Source of the DNA: Photobacterium damselae
GTDB lineage: Bacteria; Pseudomonadota; Gammaproteobacteria; Enterobacterales; Vibrionaceae
Reading direction: 5' to 3'
DNA length: 64,000 nt
NCBI RefSeq assembly: GCF_003026815.1
Contig: NZ_PYOG01000001.1
Location: 186,001 to 250,000, forward strand
The notes below the pieces were generated by a model, which worked only from the letters and a program-made list of their open reading frames with translations, was not told the DNA's origin and ran no database searches. Numbering within the stretch: the stretch's first letter is position 1; the number at the start of each line of letters is the position of its first letter. Made by a program: the position numbers and the translations under genes. Below, piece by piece: positions 16,269-25,514 of the stretch.

Positions 16269-17915
16269 TTAATGAATAATAAAAGACATTTTAGTGCCAT
16301 GCTTATCAGAGACAATCTCTAATCCTTCACCATATAACAGTAGCAATCGCTGGTGGACATTCTGCAAACCAATTCGGTGACTCTCCATGTTACCGTTACG
16401 CAATTTGGTGATAACCTCAGGTTTAATACCTACCCCGGTATCTTCTATGGTGACCTGAACTTCATCGGTAAGTAAGCGCTTAACCAGAATAGACACTTGT
16501 CCTGGTTTGGCTGAAGGCTGAATTCCATGCAAAATGGCATTTTCCACTAACGGTTGTAGAAGCAGTGCCGGAATTTTATTGTGAACATCATCAATATCAA
16601 AATTCACACTCAGTTTATTACCAAAACGAGCTTGCTCTATCGCTACATAGTCTTTCACTTGTTGCAGCTCTTCTTGAATATCGATCAATTCATCGGTGTG
16701 ATCTAGGTTGTAGCGTAAAAAATCGGCTAAGTTAGCAATCAATTCACGAGCTTGATCTGGACGAATTCGCACTAAAGTAGAAATGGCATTAAGCGCATTA
16801 AACAGAAAATGAGGGTTTATCTTACTTTGTAAGGCTGAAAATTCCGCTTTGCTCGCCATAGTTCGCAGTTGATCAATACGGGAGACTTCCATTTGCGTCG
16901 AGATCAATTGTGATAGACCAATAGCCATTTCTCGTAATGACGGTTTAACCTGATTCGGCTGGCGATAAAAGATTTTCAGCGTCCCGGTTACTTCCCCATT
17001 TTCACACAAAGGTATAATCAACAAAGAGTGAAAATTGTGAATATTGAGATTGTTACTGATAATTTGCTGACCTGTCGTCACGGCTTGCTGGGTCATGGTG
17101 CTGATCTTATGATAGGCATCTAAGTAATTTTCTTCCCCTATTCCGACATACGCGAGAACATCTTGAGTATCGGTAATAGAGACCGCATCAGCCTCTGTTT
17201 CATGGCGAATGATATTACATACCGCCATCAAAGATTCACGATTGCTTTTACGAAAATACGGCAAGGTTTTATTGGCAATATCAAGTGCCAGTTTGGCTTG
17301 TCTTGCAGCAACCAGGTCTTTCTCTTCATCAAGATCTTGCACCAGCTTAATGATAAGACCAATACATAAGGTCCCGGTAATCATTGGAAAGCTAATGTGT
17401 GACACTATGGTATAGGCTTGGGAGTCATTATTAGATAACACCACAATTAAGGTCATGGTTAACGCTTCACACACCATACCCGCTAAAATGCCTAACTTTG
17501 CATAATGCTTAGGGGCACACTTTTTATGTATCCATGTAGCTAATAAGCCTGCGATAACACTCGTGATTAAACATGCTACCGAAGTTGGACCATCAATATC
17601 GATCAAATAGCGGTGAATACCTGCAATAATGCCCGCTGGAATGCCAATCCAAGGGCCAAAAATAATTCCGCCAGAGATAACCGCAATAATACGAACGTTA
17701 ACCAAAGAGCCATCAACTTTGACTCCAGTATAAGTACTGAAGACCGCAAAAAGGATAAACAACAAAGAGATCATTGCCGTTTCTATTGGTCGACGATGTT
17801 TTTTCTTAACAATATCTTGGAATAGCGGTGTTCGAGTGAGGAGAAAAAGGGCCATGAGCATTAAGGCGGCGCGCTCAAACACCGCCAATAGCATCATTAG
17901 TTGTTCACTGTACAC
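16269..17915 (-). CDS. ypdA: LytS-type sensor histidine kinase YpdA
   Basis: The 548-aa membrane kinase has a 5TMR-LYT sensor region (about 5-190; DGSLVNVRIIAVISGGIIFGP, GIHRYLIDI), a GAF-like domain (about 215-345), a HisK dimerisation motif KINPHFLFNALNAIS with His369, and an ATPase domain (VENAILHGIQ, EDTGVGIKP). Similarity to E. coli YpdA runs end to end, including AARQAKLALDIANKTLP. YpdA responds to extracellular pyruvate and phosphorylates YpdB. The start codon is GTG at 17915, with a GAGGG ribosome site that lies inside a perfect inverted repeat. Confidence 0.93.
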   Translation of the reverse strand: MYSEQLMMLLAVFERAALMLMALFLLTRTPLFQDIVKKKHRRPIETAMISLLFILFAVFSTYTGVKVDGSLVNVRIIAVISGGIIFGPWIGIPAGIIAGIHRYLIDIDGPTSVACLITSVIAGLLATWIHKKCAPKHYAKLGILAGMVCEALTMTLIVVLSNNDSQAYTIVSHISFPMITGTLCIGLIIKLVQDLDEEKDLVAARQAKLALDIANKTLPYFRKSNRESLMAVCNIIRHETEADAVSITDTQDVLAYVGIGEENYLDAYHKISTMTQQAVTTGQQIISNNLNIHNFHSLLIIPLCENGEVTGTLKIFYRQPNQVKPSLREMAIGLSQLISTQMEVSRIDQLRTMASKAEFSALQSKINPHFLFNALNAISTLVRIRPDQARELIANLADFLRYNLDHTDELIDIQEELQQVKDYVAIEQARFGNKLSVNFDIDDVHNKIPALLLQPLVENAILHGIQPSAKPGQVSILVKRLLTDEVQVTIEDTGVGIKPEVITKLRNGNMESHRIGLQNVHQRLLLLYGEGLEIVSDKHGTKMSFIIH

Positions 17916-17918
17916 GTT

Positions 17919-17954
17919 ATTCCCTCACTTACATTGAATATTTAGTGAGGGAAT
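17919..17954 (-). promoter_or_regulatory. Inverted repeat sequestering the ypdA ribosome site
   Basis: ATTCCCTCAC (17919-17928) and GTGAGGGAAT (17945-17954) are perfect 10-base arms around a 16-base loop. In the ypdA transcript the start-proximal arm contains the GAGGG Shine-Dalgarno six bases before the GTG start, so the folded leader would hide it. It could alternatively be a DNA operator. Confidence 0.65.
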
Positions 17955-18012
17955 TGTACTAAAGTGAAAAATAATTTGTAGGATGATTTATTGAGAAGTT
18001 CAAACCTGCTGT

Positions 18013-18348
18013 TCACAAATCTAACTGCTGCCATTCAGTGAGATCGTTAATACATTGAGCCCAATAAAAATACGCGGTTAACAAGCTACTCAATAATAAG
18101 CTTGGAATTAAACTGTAAAGTGCCGCACTTGCCACAGGGACGAATAAGATATTGAGCACGAAAAAGAGCGGCCAGTACATAACCCCAAAAATCGCTAGGT
18201 TGCTTAATGGGTGGCGATAATAACTCGGAGGTAGATAGATGCCGATTCGGCGAAATAAGCGATCAACAATAGGATCATAATTGGTAATTCTGACACCTTG
18301 TAATTGACGAAATGCGGCGTTGAGTCTTTGCTGATAGTGTGCGTCCAT
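18013..18348 (-). CDS. Small two-helix membrane protein (DUF6404-like)
   Basis: The 111-aa product (start ATG at 18348 with AAGG nine bases upstream; a longer form from 18372 has no ribosome site) has a cytoplasmic-looking N-terminal half (DAHYQQRLNAAFRQLQG, VDRLFRRIGIYLPPSYYRHP) followed by two membrane helices (about 48-100). It resembles small Vibrionaceae proteins grouped as DUF6404, by memory only. Function is unknown. It stands alone between ypdA and the second tRNA-Ser pair. Confidence 0.6.
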   Translation of the reverse strand: MDAHYQQRLNAAFRQLQGVRITNYDPIVDRLFRRIGIYLPPSYYRHPLSNLAIFGVMYWPLFFVLNILFVPVASAALYSLIPSLLLSSLLTAYFYWAQCINDLTEWQQLDL

Positions 18349-18473
18349 AACTTCATTCCTTGAAGAGATCATTGTTATCTATTCCCGCTTCAATGATGAC
18401 AACGGCAACGGATTTATAAGCAAATTATTGCACAATGAGAAATGGATTCTATTAGCTATCTCGCAAAAATGCA

Positions 18474-18505
18474 AAAAGCCGCTGAGCATAAACTCAGCGG
18501 CTTTT
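18474..18505 (-). terminator. Terminator of tRNA-Ser operon, copy 2
   Basis: Same hairpin as at 4904-4935 (AAAGCCGCTGAG with CTCAGCGGCTTT), followed by T residues on the minus strand. Confidence 0.9.
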
Positions 18506-18512
18506 CTAAATA

Positions 18513-18603
18513 TGGCGGAGAGATAGGGATTTGAACCCTAGATACGCTACAAACGTATGCCGGTTTTCAAGACCGGTGCTTTCAACCACTCAGCCATCTC
18601 TCC
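18513..18603 (-). tRNA. tRNA-Ser(UGA), copy 2
   Basis: Identical to the gene at 4943-5033, with anticodon TGA, a long variable arm and an encoded CCA. Confidence 0.96.
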
Positions 18604-18628
18604 GTTTTGTTCTTCTCGTAAGAAGTTA

Positions 18629-18716
18629 TGGCGGTGAAGGAGGGATTCGAACCCTCGATACGTTGCCGTATACACACTTTCCAGGCGTGCTCCTTCAGCC
18701 ACTCGGACACCTCACC
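18629..18716 (-). tRNA. tRNA-Ser(GGA), copy 2
   Basis: Identical to the gene at 5059-5146, with anticodon GGA. Upstream on the minus strand TATAGT followed by a GC-rich stretch (GCCTCC) looks like a stringently controlled tRNA promoter. Confidence 0.96.
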
Positions 18717-18963
18717 ACATTGTTGCCATCACAGCTTTACCGTGACAACGGAGGCGTACTATAAAGATCCCCGACTACATTGGCAAGCCTTTTTTCTTTA
18801 TTTGTTTTTAAGCGTTCATTATTCAAACAACAAGATGAAATAACAAGAATTTAGCGAGTCCATCACTGCTCTTCTTAAGTAAGACTGGTATATAATCAGG
18901 CCATGAGATACGTCGCTAAATACAGTAAGACGTCATTAAGCCTTCACCGATGAGATTCTAACT

Positions 18964-19539
18964 ATGTCTTCACAACTAAATGCAATTTTAGAAGATTCTA
19001 ACCTTGCCGAGCAGCTATTATCCTCTGCACAAACTTATGGTTTTGTGACCTCTATGGCGGCTGCACCAAATATTCTTGATCCTGCAGAGTGGCTTGCTTT
19101 CTTATGGGGTGGTGAGGAAGTTTCACCATTTACAACTCATGAAGAACTTGAAGCTTACGCAAATGCTATTGTTGGTATCTGGAATGATGCACGAGCAGCA
19201 CTGCTAGCGGGTACTTGGCAATGGCCTGAAGGTTGCGCCCTCGATGATGCTCAACTAGTGACAGAAGAGACTCGCGAGTTCACAGAAGGCATGCTGCAAG
19301 GCTGGCAGTTAGCACGTGATGATTGGGAAACCATTATGCCTGAAGACAGTGAAGATAATGCCCTACTAGGTGGCGTTCTTCTGTCTATCAGCTTACTGTT
19401 CGACCCAGAAAATGCTCTTGCAGTATTATCTCAAGAAGGTGCCGATGCTCTGGCTCAATTTGAAGAGATCTTTAAAGCTGTTCCAACTATGCTATGTGGC
19501 CTAACTCAACGAGCCCAAACGTTAGCAGAAGATCAATAA
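18964..19539 (+). CDS. UPF0149 (YecA/YgfB) family protein
   Basis: The 191-aa acidic soluble protein has the family pattern: an N-terminal helical segment (LAEQLLSSAQTYGFVTSMAAAP), the WLAFLWGGEE stretch, and FTEGMLQGWQLARDDW in the middle. It lacks the C-terminal SEC-C zinc motif found in E. coli YecA. The family has no firmly established biochemical role. It is a single gene, convergent with the hybrid kinase gene. Confidence 0.8.
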   Translation: MSSQLNAILEDSNLAEQLLSSAQTYGFVTSMAAAPNILDPAEWLAFLWGGEEVSPFTTHEELEAYANAIVGIWNDARAALLAGTWQWPEGCALDDAQLVTEETREFTEGMLQGWQLARDDWETIMPEDSEDNALLGGVLLSISLLFDPENALAVLSQEGADALAQFEEIFKAVPTMLCGLTQRAQTLAEDQ

Positions 19540-19540
19540 G

Positions 19541-19571
19541 CGACAAACCCTATAATTGAGTAGGTTTGTCG
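19541..19571. terminator. Inverted repeat between yecA-like gene and hybrid kinase
   Basis: CGACAAACC and GGTTTGTCG pair across a 13-base loop between two convergent genes. The T tract is poor on both strands, so termination is likely but not certain. Confidence 0.45.
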
Positions 19572-19581
19572 TATACCAAAT

Positions 19582-21429
19582 CTACTCAATTTCAGGGATT
19601 GACTGAGTCGTTAACCATATCCTTAGCACTTCAAGCATATGCTGTTTATTTATAGGCTTAGTTAAATAATCATCCATACCAGCTTGATGGCATTCCTCTC
19701 TATCTTTATCGCTAGCATTTGCTGTCATCGCAATAATAGGTAGGGATGTATATATCCCCCCTAAGCGGCGTATCGCAAGACTGGCTTCTAACCCATTTAA
19801 TTCGGGCATCTGCAAATCCATTAATACTGCATCAACCTTGACTTGCTGTACTTGCTCTATCGCCTCTCGACCATTTAAAGCCGTTTCAACAACAAAGCCA
19901 TTTTTTTCTAAAATCGTTTTAGCAATCAATTGATTAGAAATACTGTCTTCTACTAACAAAATCTTTTTACCATGGAGTAATGTCCAATCATCGTGCTTTG
20001 AAGATCCACTCTGTTTCTGTTGCTTAAAATAGCTTTTAGCAATGGGTAGTCTCACGGTAAATTGGGTTCCTTTTGCAACTTGGCTATCAATTTCTAACTG
20101 GCCACAGAGCAACTCAACCAACGCAGAGGTGATAGCCAGTCCCATCCCTGCCCCACCATAACGTCTTGAAAAGGATGCATCACTTTGTACAAAAGGCTGC
20201 AAAATCGAGGCTATTTTATCTTTATCAATACCAATTCCAGTATCGCTAATGGTAAAAATCAGTTGCTCTGTCTCATGCCAACGGGCCCTAATCGTGATAC
20301 TCCCAGAGCTGGTAAACTTTAGTGCATTACCAACAATGTTAGTGAGAATTTGTGATATTTTCCCTTCATCACTAACCATGAATAGCTCTGGTGAAAAACC
20401 GATATCAACATGAAATTTAACGCCTTTTTGTTCAGCTTGATTGCGAAAGATATCTTCTATGGAACGAACTAATTTATACGGTGAGAATTCCCCTTGGCTA
20501 AGTGCCACCTTTCCTGATTCTAATCGCGCAAAGTCTAAAACATCATTAAGTTGATTTAACAGTAAATGGGCTGCACTTTGTGAGATTTCGGCAAACCGTT
20601 TACTTTTAGGACTTAAGTCTTCTTCATTGAGTACTTCTAACGAGCCTAAAATCACATTCATCGGAGTGCGAATTTCATGGCTCATGGTCGCAATAAATTC
20701 AGTCTTAATTCGATTGGCTTCTTCTGATTCATGTTGCGCTTCTTGAAGTAATAATTCTTTTTCTCGCTGCTTCTCTAATACTTGCTTTAAAATAAAGACT
20801 GATGAATTCAGCCGTTGCATTTCTGACTGGTTTTCTTTTACCTGATTTAATTTAGGGTACATCTCTTTAAGCGAAAGAATTTTATTATTAATTCGCGCAA
20901 TAGGATTAATAATAAGATATTGCGATACGAAATAGCATAAACAGCCCAGAAGTAATAATGAAGCCGCAAGAATAATTCGAATATAAGCGACATGGTGGGC
21001 TATGATCTCTTCAGGAACCTGATTTTTTAAAGCGATCTCAACTTTGCCGATATAACCATTATTAACCACCACATCTTTGGTGATCTCATAGTGAAAATGA
21101 TCATCATGGTGATCATCGGCACTTCCCCATTGAAACACTTTTTGATTATCACGATTATAAAAACAGAGATGGGCTAAACTGGGAATATTATGTGTAATAG
21201 TGAGAACAGTATTTTCTAATCTTTGAGTATCTTGCTCAAGGAGATCTTGTTTAGTAGCAGAAACAATAATATTACTGTACTGCTCTAATTGGCCTTGGAT
21301 TTTTTCTTCAATAAATTTGGTTTCTGAAATTCGTAAAATCTCACCAAAAACAAAGCACATCACCATGGTTAAGCTCACGATCACAAGTAAATACTTTCCC
21401 CATAATGGGAGCCGACCAATTTGCTTCAT
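19582..21429 (-). CDS. Hybrid sensor histidine kinase with C-terminal receiver
   Basis: The 615-aa protein has TM1 (about 12-30), a periplasmic sensor (about 31-147), TM2 (about 149-172), a coiled linker, HisKA with His251 in SHEIRTPMN, HATPase (NALKFTSSG, SDTGIGIDKDKI, GGAGMGLAI), and a receiver with Asp538 in LMDLQMPELNG and Lys in YLTKPI. There is no HPt domain, so phosphate must pass to a separate HPt protein. The periplasmic part contains a His/Asp-rich stretch (DDHHDDHFH, residues 105-113) that could bind metal. It lies upstream of no regulator gene; Vibrio genomes keep a similar kinase beside nadA. The signal and pathway are unknown. Confidence 0.85.
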   Translation of the reverse strand: MKQIGRLPLWGKYLLVIVSLTMVMCFVFGEILRISETKFIEEKIQGQLEQYSNIIVSATKQDLLEQDTQRLENTVLTITHNIPSLAHLCFYNRDNQKVFQWGSADDHHDDHFHYEITKDVVVNNGYIGKVEIALKNQVPEEIIAHHVAYIRIILAASLLLLGCLCYFVSQYLIINPIARINNKILSLKEMYPKLNQVKENQSEMQRLNSSVFILKQVLEKQREKELLLQEAQHESEEANRIKTEFIATMSHEIRTPMNVILGSLEVLNEEDLSPKSKRFAEISQSAAHLLLNQLNDVLDFARLESGKVALSQGEFSPYKLVRSIEDIFRNQAEQKGVKFHVDIGFSPELFMVSDEGKISQILTNIVGNALKFTSSGSITIRARWHETEQLIFTISDTGIGIDKDKIASILQPFVQSDASFSRRYGGAGMGLAITSALVELLCGQLEIDSQVAKGTQFTVRLPIAKSYFKQQKQSGSSKHDDWTLLHGKKILLVEDSISNQLIAKTILEKNGFVVETALNGREAIEQVQQVKVDAVLMDLQMPELNGLEASLAIRRLGGIYTSLPIIAMTANASDKDREECHQAGMDDYLTKPINKQHMLEVLRIWLTTQSIPEIE

Positions 21430-21598
21430 GCCTAAAATCTCCTTACCTACTGTTAATTAAGTAAAGCAAAATTTTGGCTTTTTGGTACTTTTTTAATACT
21501 TATACTTAAGTAACTTCAAAGTTCGAGGTTTAGTCAGAATAAAAAATGCCACTTTAACGATTAAGCGAAAGCGGCATTTGGCTCAGAATAGAATTTAA

Positions 21599-22642
21599 TT
21601 ACTGTTGTAGGTTAGCAGCAAAATCTAACATGCGATTTAAAGGAACGAGCGATTGCACTCGAATAGCTTCATCAACAAAGATTTCGTGCTCCGCTCCGCC
21701 ATCTATCAATGCGGTCTCGATTGCTTTTAGACCGTTCATCGCCATCCAAGGACAGTGAGCACAACTGCGACAGGTCGCGCCAGCACCAGCAGTTGGAGCC
21801 TCAATAAGCTCTTTCTCTGGAACCATCTGCTGCATCTTATAAAAAATGCCTTTATCTGTTGCGACAATCAGCTGTTGGTTAGGAAGCGATTTAGCTGCTT
21901 TAATCAACTGACTCGTCGAACCAACGGCATCGGCCAGAGCGACAACACTGGCAGGTGATTCTGGATGTACGAGAATAGCGGCATCAGGATAAACCGCTTT
22001 CATATCTCGGAGCGCTTTAGCTGAGAATTCATCGTGGACGACACATTCACCTTGCCACAATAACATATCAGCGTCAGTTTGCTTTTGAATATAAGAACCT
22101 AAATGGCGATCAGGTCCCCAAATAATAGGTTTACCTTCAGCCTCTAAATGCTCGACTATCTCCAAAGCAATGCTTGATGTCACCACCCAATCAGCACGAG
22201 CTTTTACCGCCGCTGACGTATTGGCGTAAACAACCACGGTATGCTCTGGATGCTCATCACAAAACTGAGTAAAAGCTTCTGCTGGACAGCCAAGATCAAG
22301 GGAACACTCAGCCTCTAATGTTGGCATCAGTATCTGCTTCTCTGGTGTTAAGATCTTGGCAGACTCTCCCATAAAACGCACACCACAGACCAGTAGGGTT
22401 TTCGCTGGGTGTTGATTACCAAAACGAGCCATTTCTAGCGAATCGCCAACAAAGCCGCCTGTTTCTTCTGCCAATGCCTGAATTTCAGGATCGGTATAAT
22501 AGTGCGCGACCATCACCGCGTCTTTCTCTACTAATAGACGTTGAATGCTCTCTTTATAAGTAGCGCGCTCATCGGCGGTTAGAGGCGTTGGCTTTGGTGG
22601 AAAGGGATAAATGGTTTCGGCGGGATTGAATTGTTTTGTCAT
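21599..22642 (-). CDS. nadA: Quinolinate synthase
   Basis: NadA condenses iminoaspartate with dihydroxyacetone phosphate to quinolinate in NAD synthesis, using a [4Fe-4S] cluster. The 347-aa sequence has the family start ([16 protein letters not shown]), [19 protein letters not shown], the cluster cysteines in [19 protein letters not shown] and the C-terminal [13 protein letters not shown] region. Length matches E. coli NadA (347). It lies downstream of the tol-pal genes as in Vibrio but is separated from cpoB by a terminator and has its own promoter region. Confidence 0.97.
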   Translation of the reverse strand: MTKQFNPAETIYPFPPKPTPLTADERATYKESIQRLLVEKDAVMVAHYYTDPEIQALAEETGGFVGDSLEMARFGNQHPAKTLLVCGVRFMGESAKILTPEKQILMPTLEAECSLDLGCPAEAFTQFCDEHPEHTVVVYANTSAAVKARADWVVTSSIALEIVEHLEAEGKPIIWGPDRHLGSYIQKQTDADMLLWQGECVVHDEFSAKALRDMKAVYPDAAILVHPESPASVVALADAVGSTSQLIKAAKSLPNQQLIVATDKGIFYKMQQMVPEKELIEAPTAGAGATCRSCAHCPWMAMNGLKAIETALIDGGAEHEIFVDEAIRVQSLVPLNRMLDFAANLQQ

Positions 22643-22757
22643 TGCTTCTTGCTCTAGTGGCTAATCCTTAGTCTGCCTTGATTATATACAAAACGTTCAC
22701 AAGATGCAGGAGGAACATTGAGTTACCACCAGCTTTCAGCGAAATCTCACAATAAAA

Positions 22758-22783
22758 AAGGTCTGAACTTAAGCTCAGACCTT
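22758..22783 (-). terminator. Terminator after cpoB
   Basis: AAGGTCTGA and TCAGACCTT pair, followed by TTTTTT on the minus strand. This ends the tol-pal operon. Confidence 0.9.
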
Positions 22784-22809
22784 AGTTTTTAACCAATGAA
22801 AATTCTGGA

Positions 22810-23544
22810 TTATTGTCCCAGTTTGTTCAATGCAGCTTGGGCTTGTGTGGCCGTTGTTGAGCTAGGAAACTCTTTAACAACCTGCTGATAATACTGAGTG
22901 GCTTTGGCATTATCATTGGCTTTTTGAGCGATAGCACCCAATTTTAATAGAGCATCGGCACGCTTACTTGAATCTTTTGCAGCAACAACTGCTGTAAAAT
23001 GTTCATCAGCAGCTTTCATTTGCCCTTGAGCAAAATACAACTGACCTAACCAGTAGTGGGCATTAGGCGCGTAAACCGATTTTGGATAAGTGGCAATAAA
23101 GTCATTAAAGGCTTTCGTTGCACCTTGGTAATCTTTCTCTTTTAAAATCAGATTAACGGCTTTCTCATACGCTTGGTTTTCATCAAGATTGCTGCTGTAG
23201 CTCTCTTGATTTTCCTTTGCATCCGTATTGGTTGCTTTGGTCTCTTTTGCCTGTTGCGCTTGCTGGCTACTTAACGTATCTACTTCTCGATAAAGTTCAC
23301 GTTGACGCTCTAACATCTGCTTTAAATCGTAGCTATTGCGCTCTACTTTTCCGCGAAGATCGTCAACATCTGTTGAAATTTGATCGAGTTGACGCTGCAT
23401 ATCAAGCATCATCTGATTTCGCGCATCAAGCATACGCTCTAGACGATCTAACTGTGAATCGGCAAAAGCAGGAACGGCGACCAATTGAGTCGCCGCACCA
23501 ACCAGCAACCCTAATGCGAGTTTACGCATATTGTTACTGTTCAT
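22810..23544 (-). CDS. cpoB: Cell division coordinator CpoB (YbgF)
   Basis: This periplasmic protein links peptidoglycan synthesis by PBP1B to Tol-driven outer membrane constriction. Its 244 residues have a signal peptide (cleavage after AFA near residue 28), a trimerising coiled coil (about 30-100, LERMLDARNQMMLDMQRQLD), a Gln/Asn-rich linker and C-terminal TPR repeats (about 125-244; YPKSVYAPNAHYWLGQLYFA, KGDSS-like KEFPSS). It is the last gene of the tol-pal operon, 16 bases after pal. Confidence 0.95.
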   Translation of the reverse strand: MNSNNMRKLALGLLVGAATQLVAVPAFADSQLDRLERMLDARNQMMLDMQRQLDQISTDVDDLRGKVERNSYDLKQMLERQRELYREVDTLSSQQAQQAKETKATNTDAKENQESYSSNLDENQAYEKAVNLILKEKDYQGATKAFNDFIATYPKSVYAPNAHYWLGQLYFAQGQMKAADEHFTAVVAAKDSSKRADALLKLGAIAQKANDNAKATQYYQQVVKEFPSSTTATQAQAALNKLGQ

Positions 23545-23560
23545 GATAGATCCCTATCAA

Positions 23561-24106
23561 TTAGATAGTTTTATAAACAAGTACTGCACGACGATTTTTC
23601 GCGTAATCAGCATCTGTATGACCAAGAACTAGCGGCTTCTCTTCACCGTAGCTCACGATAGACATCTGACTTGCAGGAACACCTAATGCTTGTAGGTACT
23701 TAACAACCGCAGCAGCACGACGCTCACCTAGGGCAATGTTGTACTCAGGCGTACCGCGCTCATCTGCATGACCTTCGATGATAACTTTTACTGCTGGGTG
23801 GTCACGTAGATACTCAGCGTGAGCTTCTAGCATTGCTTGATATTCAGGTTGAATTTCAGCATTGTCAAACTTGAAGAAAACAGTGGTCTCTTGACGCAAT
23901 TGCTGATTACGAATTTCTTGCTCAGACATTGATCCATTGCCACCATCTACAGGTGTTGAGATTGCACCTTGATCAACCATAGAAGATGAACCGCCAGCAG
24001 TTTGATCAGCCGCTGAACTGTTTGTACCTTCAGTTGAACTACATGCAGCAAGAGTCATTAGCGGTAGCGCAATCGCTAGACTTTTAAGTACTTTGTTTAA
24101 TTGCAT
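23561..24106 (-). CDS. pal: Peptidoglycan-associated lipoprotein Pal
   Basis: Pal anchors the outer membrane to peptidoglycan and is the partner of TolB. The 181-aa product has a lipoprotein signal with lipobox LAAC (Cys22), a Ser/Gly-rich linker, and an OmpA-like domain (about 75-181) with the peptidoglycan-binding motif EGHADERGTPEYNIALGERR. Residue +2 after Cys is Ser, consistent with outer membrane sorting. Confidence 0.97.
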   Translation of the reverse strand: MQLNKVLKSLAIALPLMTLAACSSTEGTNSSAADQTAGGSSSMVDQGAISTPVDGGNGSMSEQEIRNQQLRQETTVFFKFDNAEIQPEYQAMLEAHAEYLRDHPAVKVIIEGHADERGTPEYNIALGERRAAAVVKYLQALGVPASQMSIVSYGEEKPLVLGHTDADYAKNRRAVLVYKTI

Positions 24107-24153
24107 TATTTGTATCCTTTGTCTTGATATCTATTTGTCTTTTTTAGTAACTA

Positions 24154-25509
24154 TTAGTTGAGGAATGGTCCCCAAGCAGGTGAACGAACACGATCACTTG
24201 CCGATGGTAAACGAGCCTTAAAGCGACCATCGATAGACACTAAAGACAACTCGTTAGAATTACCAATCGATGAGCTGTAAATGATCATACTGCCGTTAGG
24301 GGCAATGCTTGGTGATTCATCAAGAAATGTCTTTGTTAGAACCTGTACCGCACCCGTTTTTAAATCTTGCTTAGCAATGTTATAGCCAGTATCTGAACGA
24401 TTCACCATTACAAGGTAACGACCATCAGGTGTTAATTGGCCACCTAAATTCTGACTGCCCTGCCATGTTAAGCGCTGAGTTTGACCATCCGCTAAGTTAA
24501 CACGATAAATCTGAGGCTTACCCCCACGGTCAGAGGTAAAGATCAATGAATTACCCGTAGGATCCCAAAACGGTTCAGTGTTATTAGCACGACCGCGAGT
24601 CACTTGTGTTAACTGCTTAGTATTTAAATCTTTAATGTAGATCTGCAAACTGCCGCTCTTAGACAGTACAAGCGCTAACTTAGAACCATCTGGAGAGAAA
24701 CGTGGTGAACCGTTATGACGAGGGTAGTCAGAAACCAGCTCACGAGTACCTTTATAGATATTCATAATGTAGATCTGAGCTTTATTGTTCTCAAAGCTAA
24801 CATAAGCTAACTTACTGCCATCTGGTGACCATGCAGGAGACATAATTGGTTGCTGAGACTTAAGTACGGTACGCTCGTTGTAACCATCGTAGTCAGCTAC
24901 ACGAAGTTGATATGGAAATTTTGATTTCTCTTCCATTGCAACATAAGCAATACGAGTTAAGAAAGCACCACGCTCACCCGTTAGTTTTTGATATACCACA
25001 TCTGAAATACGGTGAGCATACTGACGTAAACGGTTTGGTTTCACCGTTGCGCGGTTATTGACTAAGATATAATTTTTCTCAGTTACAACCTGACCATTAG
25101 CATCTGCTGTGGTTTGTTTACTTTGTAGTTGACCTTTCACTAAGTCGATCAATTGATATTGAACAACGTAATTACCATTAGCATCTTGCGATACCGTTCC
25201 CATTACAAGAGCATCCACACCCATTTGAGTCCAAGCATTATAGTTAATTTGGCTCTCATCAGATGGTTGCTGCGGCATTTTTGCCACAGGTACTGGACTA
25301 AATTTACCACTGCGCTGTAAGTCAGAAGCGACAACAGCAGAGATATCAGTAGGTAGTTTACCTTGCCCTTCCCATTTAAATGGCACAACAGCAATTGGAC
25401 GGGCCGAGTCGACACCATCGGTTATCACAAGTTCTAATTCAGCACGTGCAAACTGACTCACGGTCAGTAACATTAAGCACAAGCCCATTATCCAACGTTT
25501 CATCCACAA
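24154..25509 (-). CDS. tolB: Tol-Pal system protein TolB
   Basis: TolB is the periplasmic beta-propeller that binds Pal and the TolA C-terminus. Its 451 residues have a signal peptide (cleavage after ARA near residue 23), an N-terminal alpha/beta domain (about 24-180) and six propeller blades with repeated SPDGSKLA motifs ([40 protein letters not shown]). The TolA box at the mature N-terminus reads [20 protein letters not shown]. It begins six bases after tolA. Confidence 0.97.
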   Translation of the reverse strand: MWMKRWIMGLCLMLLTVSQFARAELELVITDGVDSARPIAVVPFKWEGQGKLPTDISAVVASDLQRSGKFSPVPVAKMPQQPSDESQINYNAWTQMGVDALVMGTVSQDANGNYVVQYQLIDLVKGQLQSKQTTADANGQVVTEKNYILVNNRATVKPNRLRQYAHRISDVVYQKLTGERGAFLTRIAYVAMEEKSKFPYQLRVADYDGYNERTVLKSQQPIMSPAWSPDGSKLAYVSFENNKAQIYIMNIYKGTRELVSDYPRHNGSPRFSPDGSKLALVLSKSGSLQIYIKDLNTKQLTQVTRGRANNTEPFWDPTGNSLIFTSDRGGKPQIYRVNLADGQTQRLTWQGSQNLGGQLTPDGRYLVMVNRSDTGYNIAKQDLKTGAVQVLTKTFLDESPSIAPNGSMIIYSSSIGNSNELSLVSIDGRFKARLPSASDRVRSPAWGPFLN

Positions 25510-25514
25510 CTCCT

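Larger units (their letters stand above)
18467..18753 (-). repeat. 287-bp direct repeat, copy 2 (tRNA-Ser pair)
   Basis: This is identical in every base to 4897-5183, same orientation. The two copies enclose 13.3 kb with the mscK, pha, alaE and ypd/yhjX genes. Confidence 0.95.
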
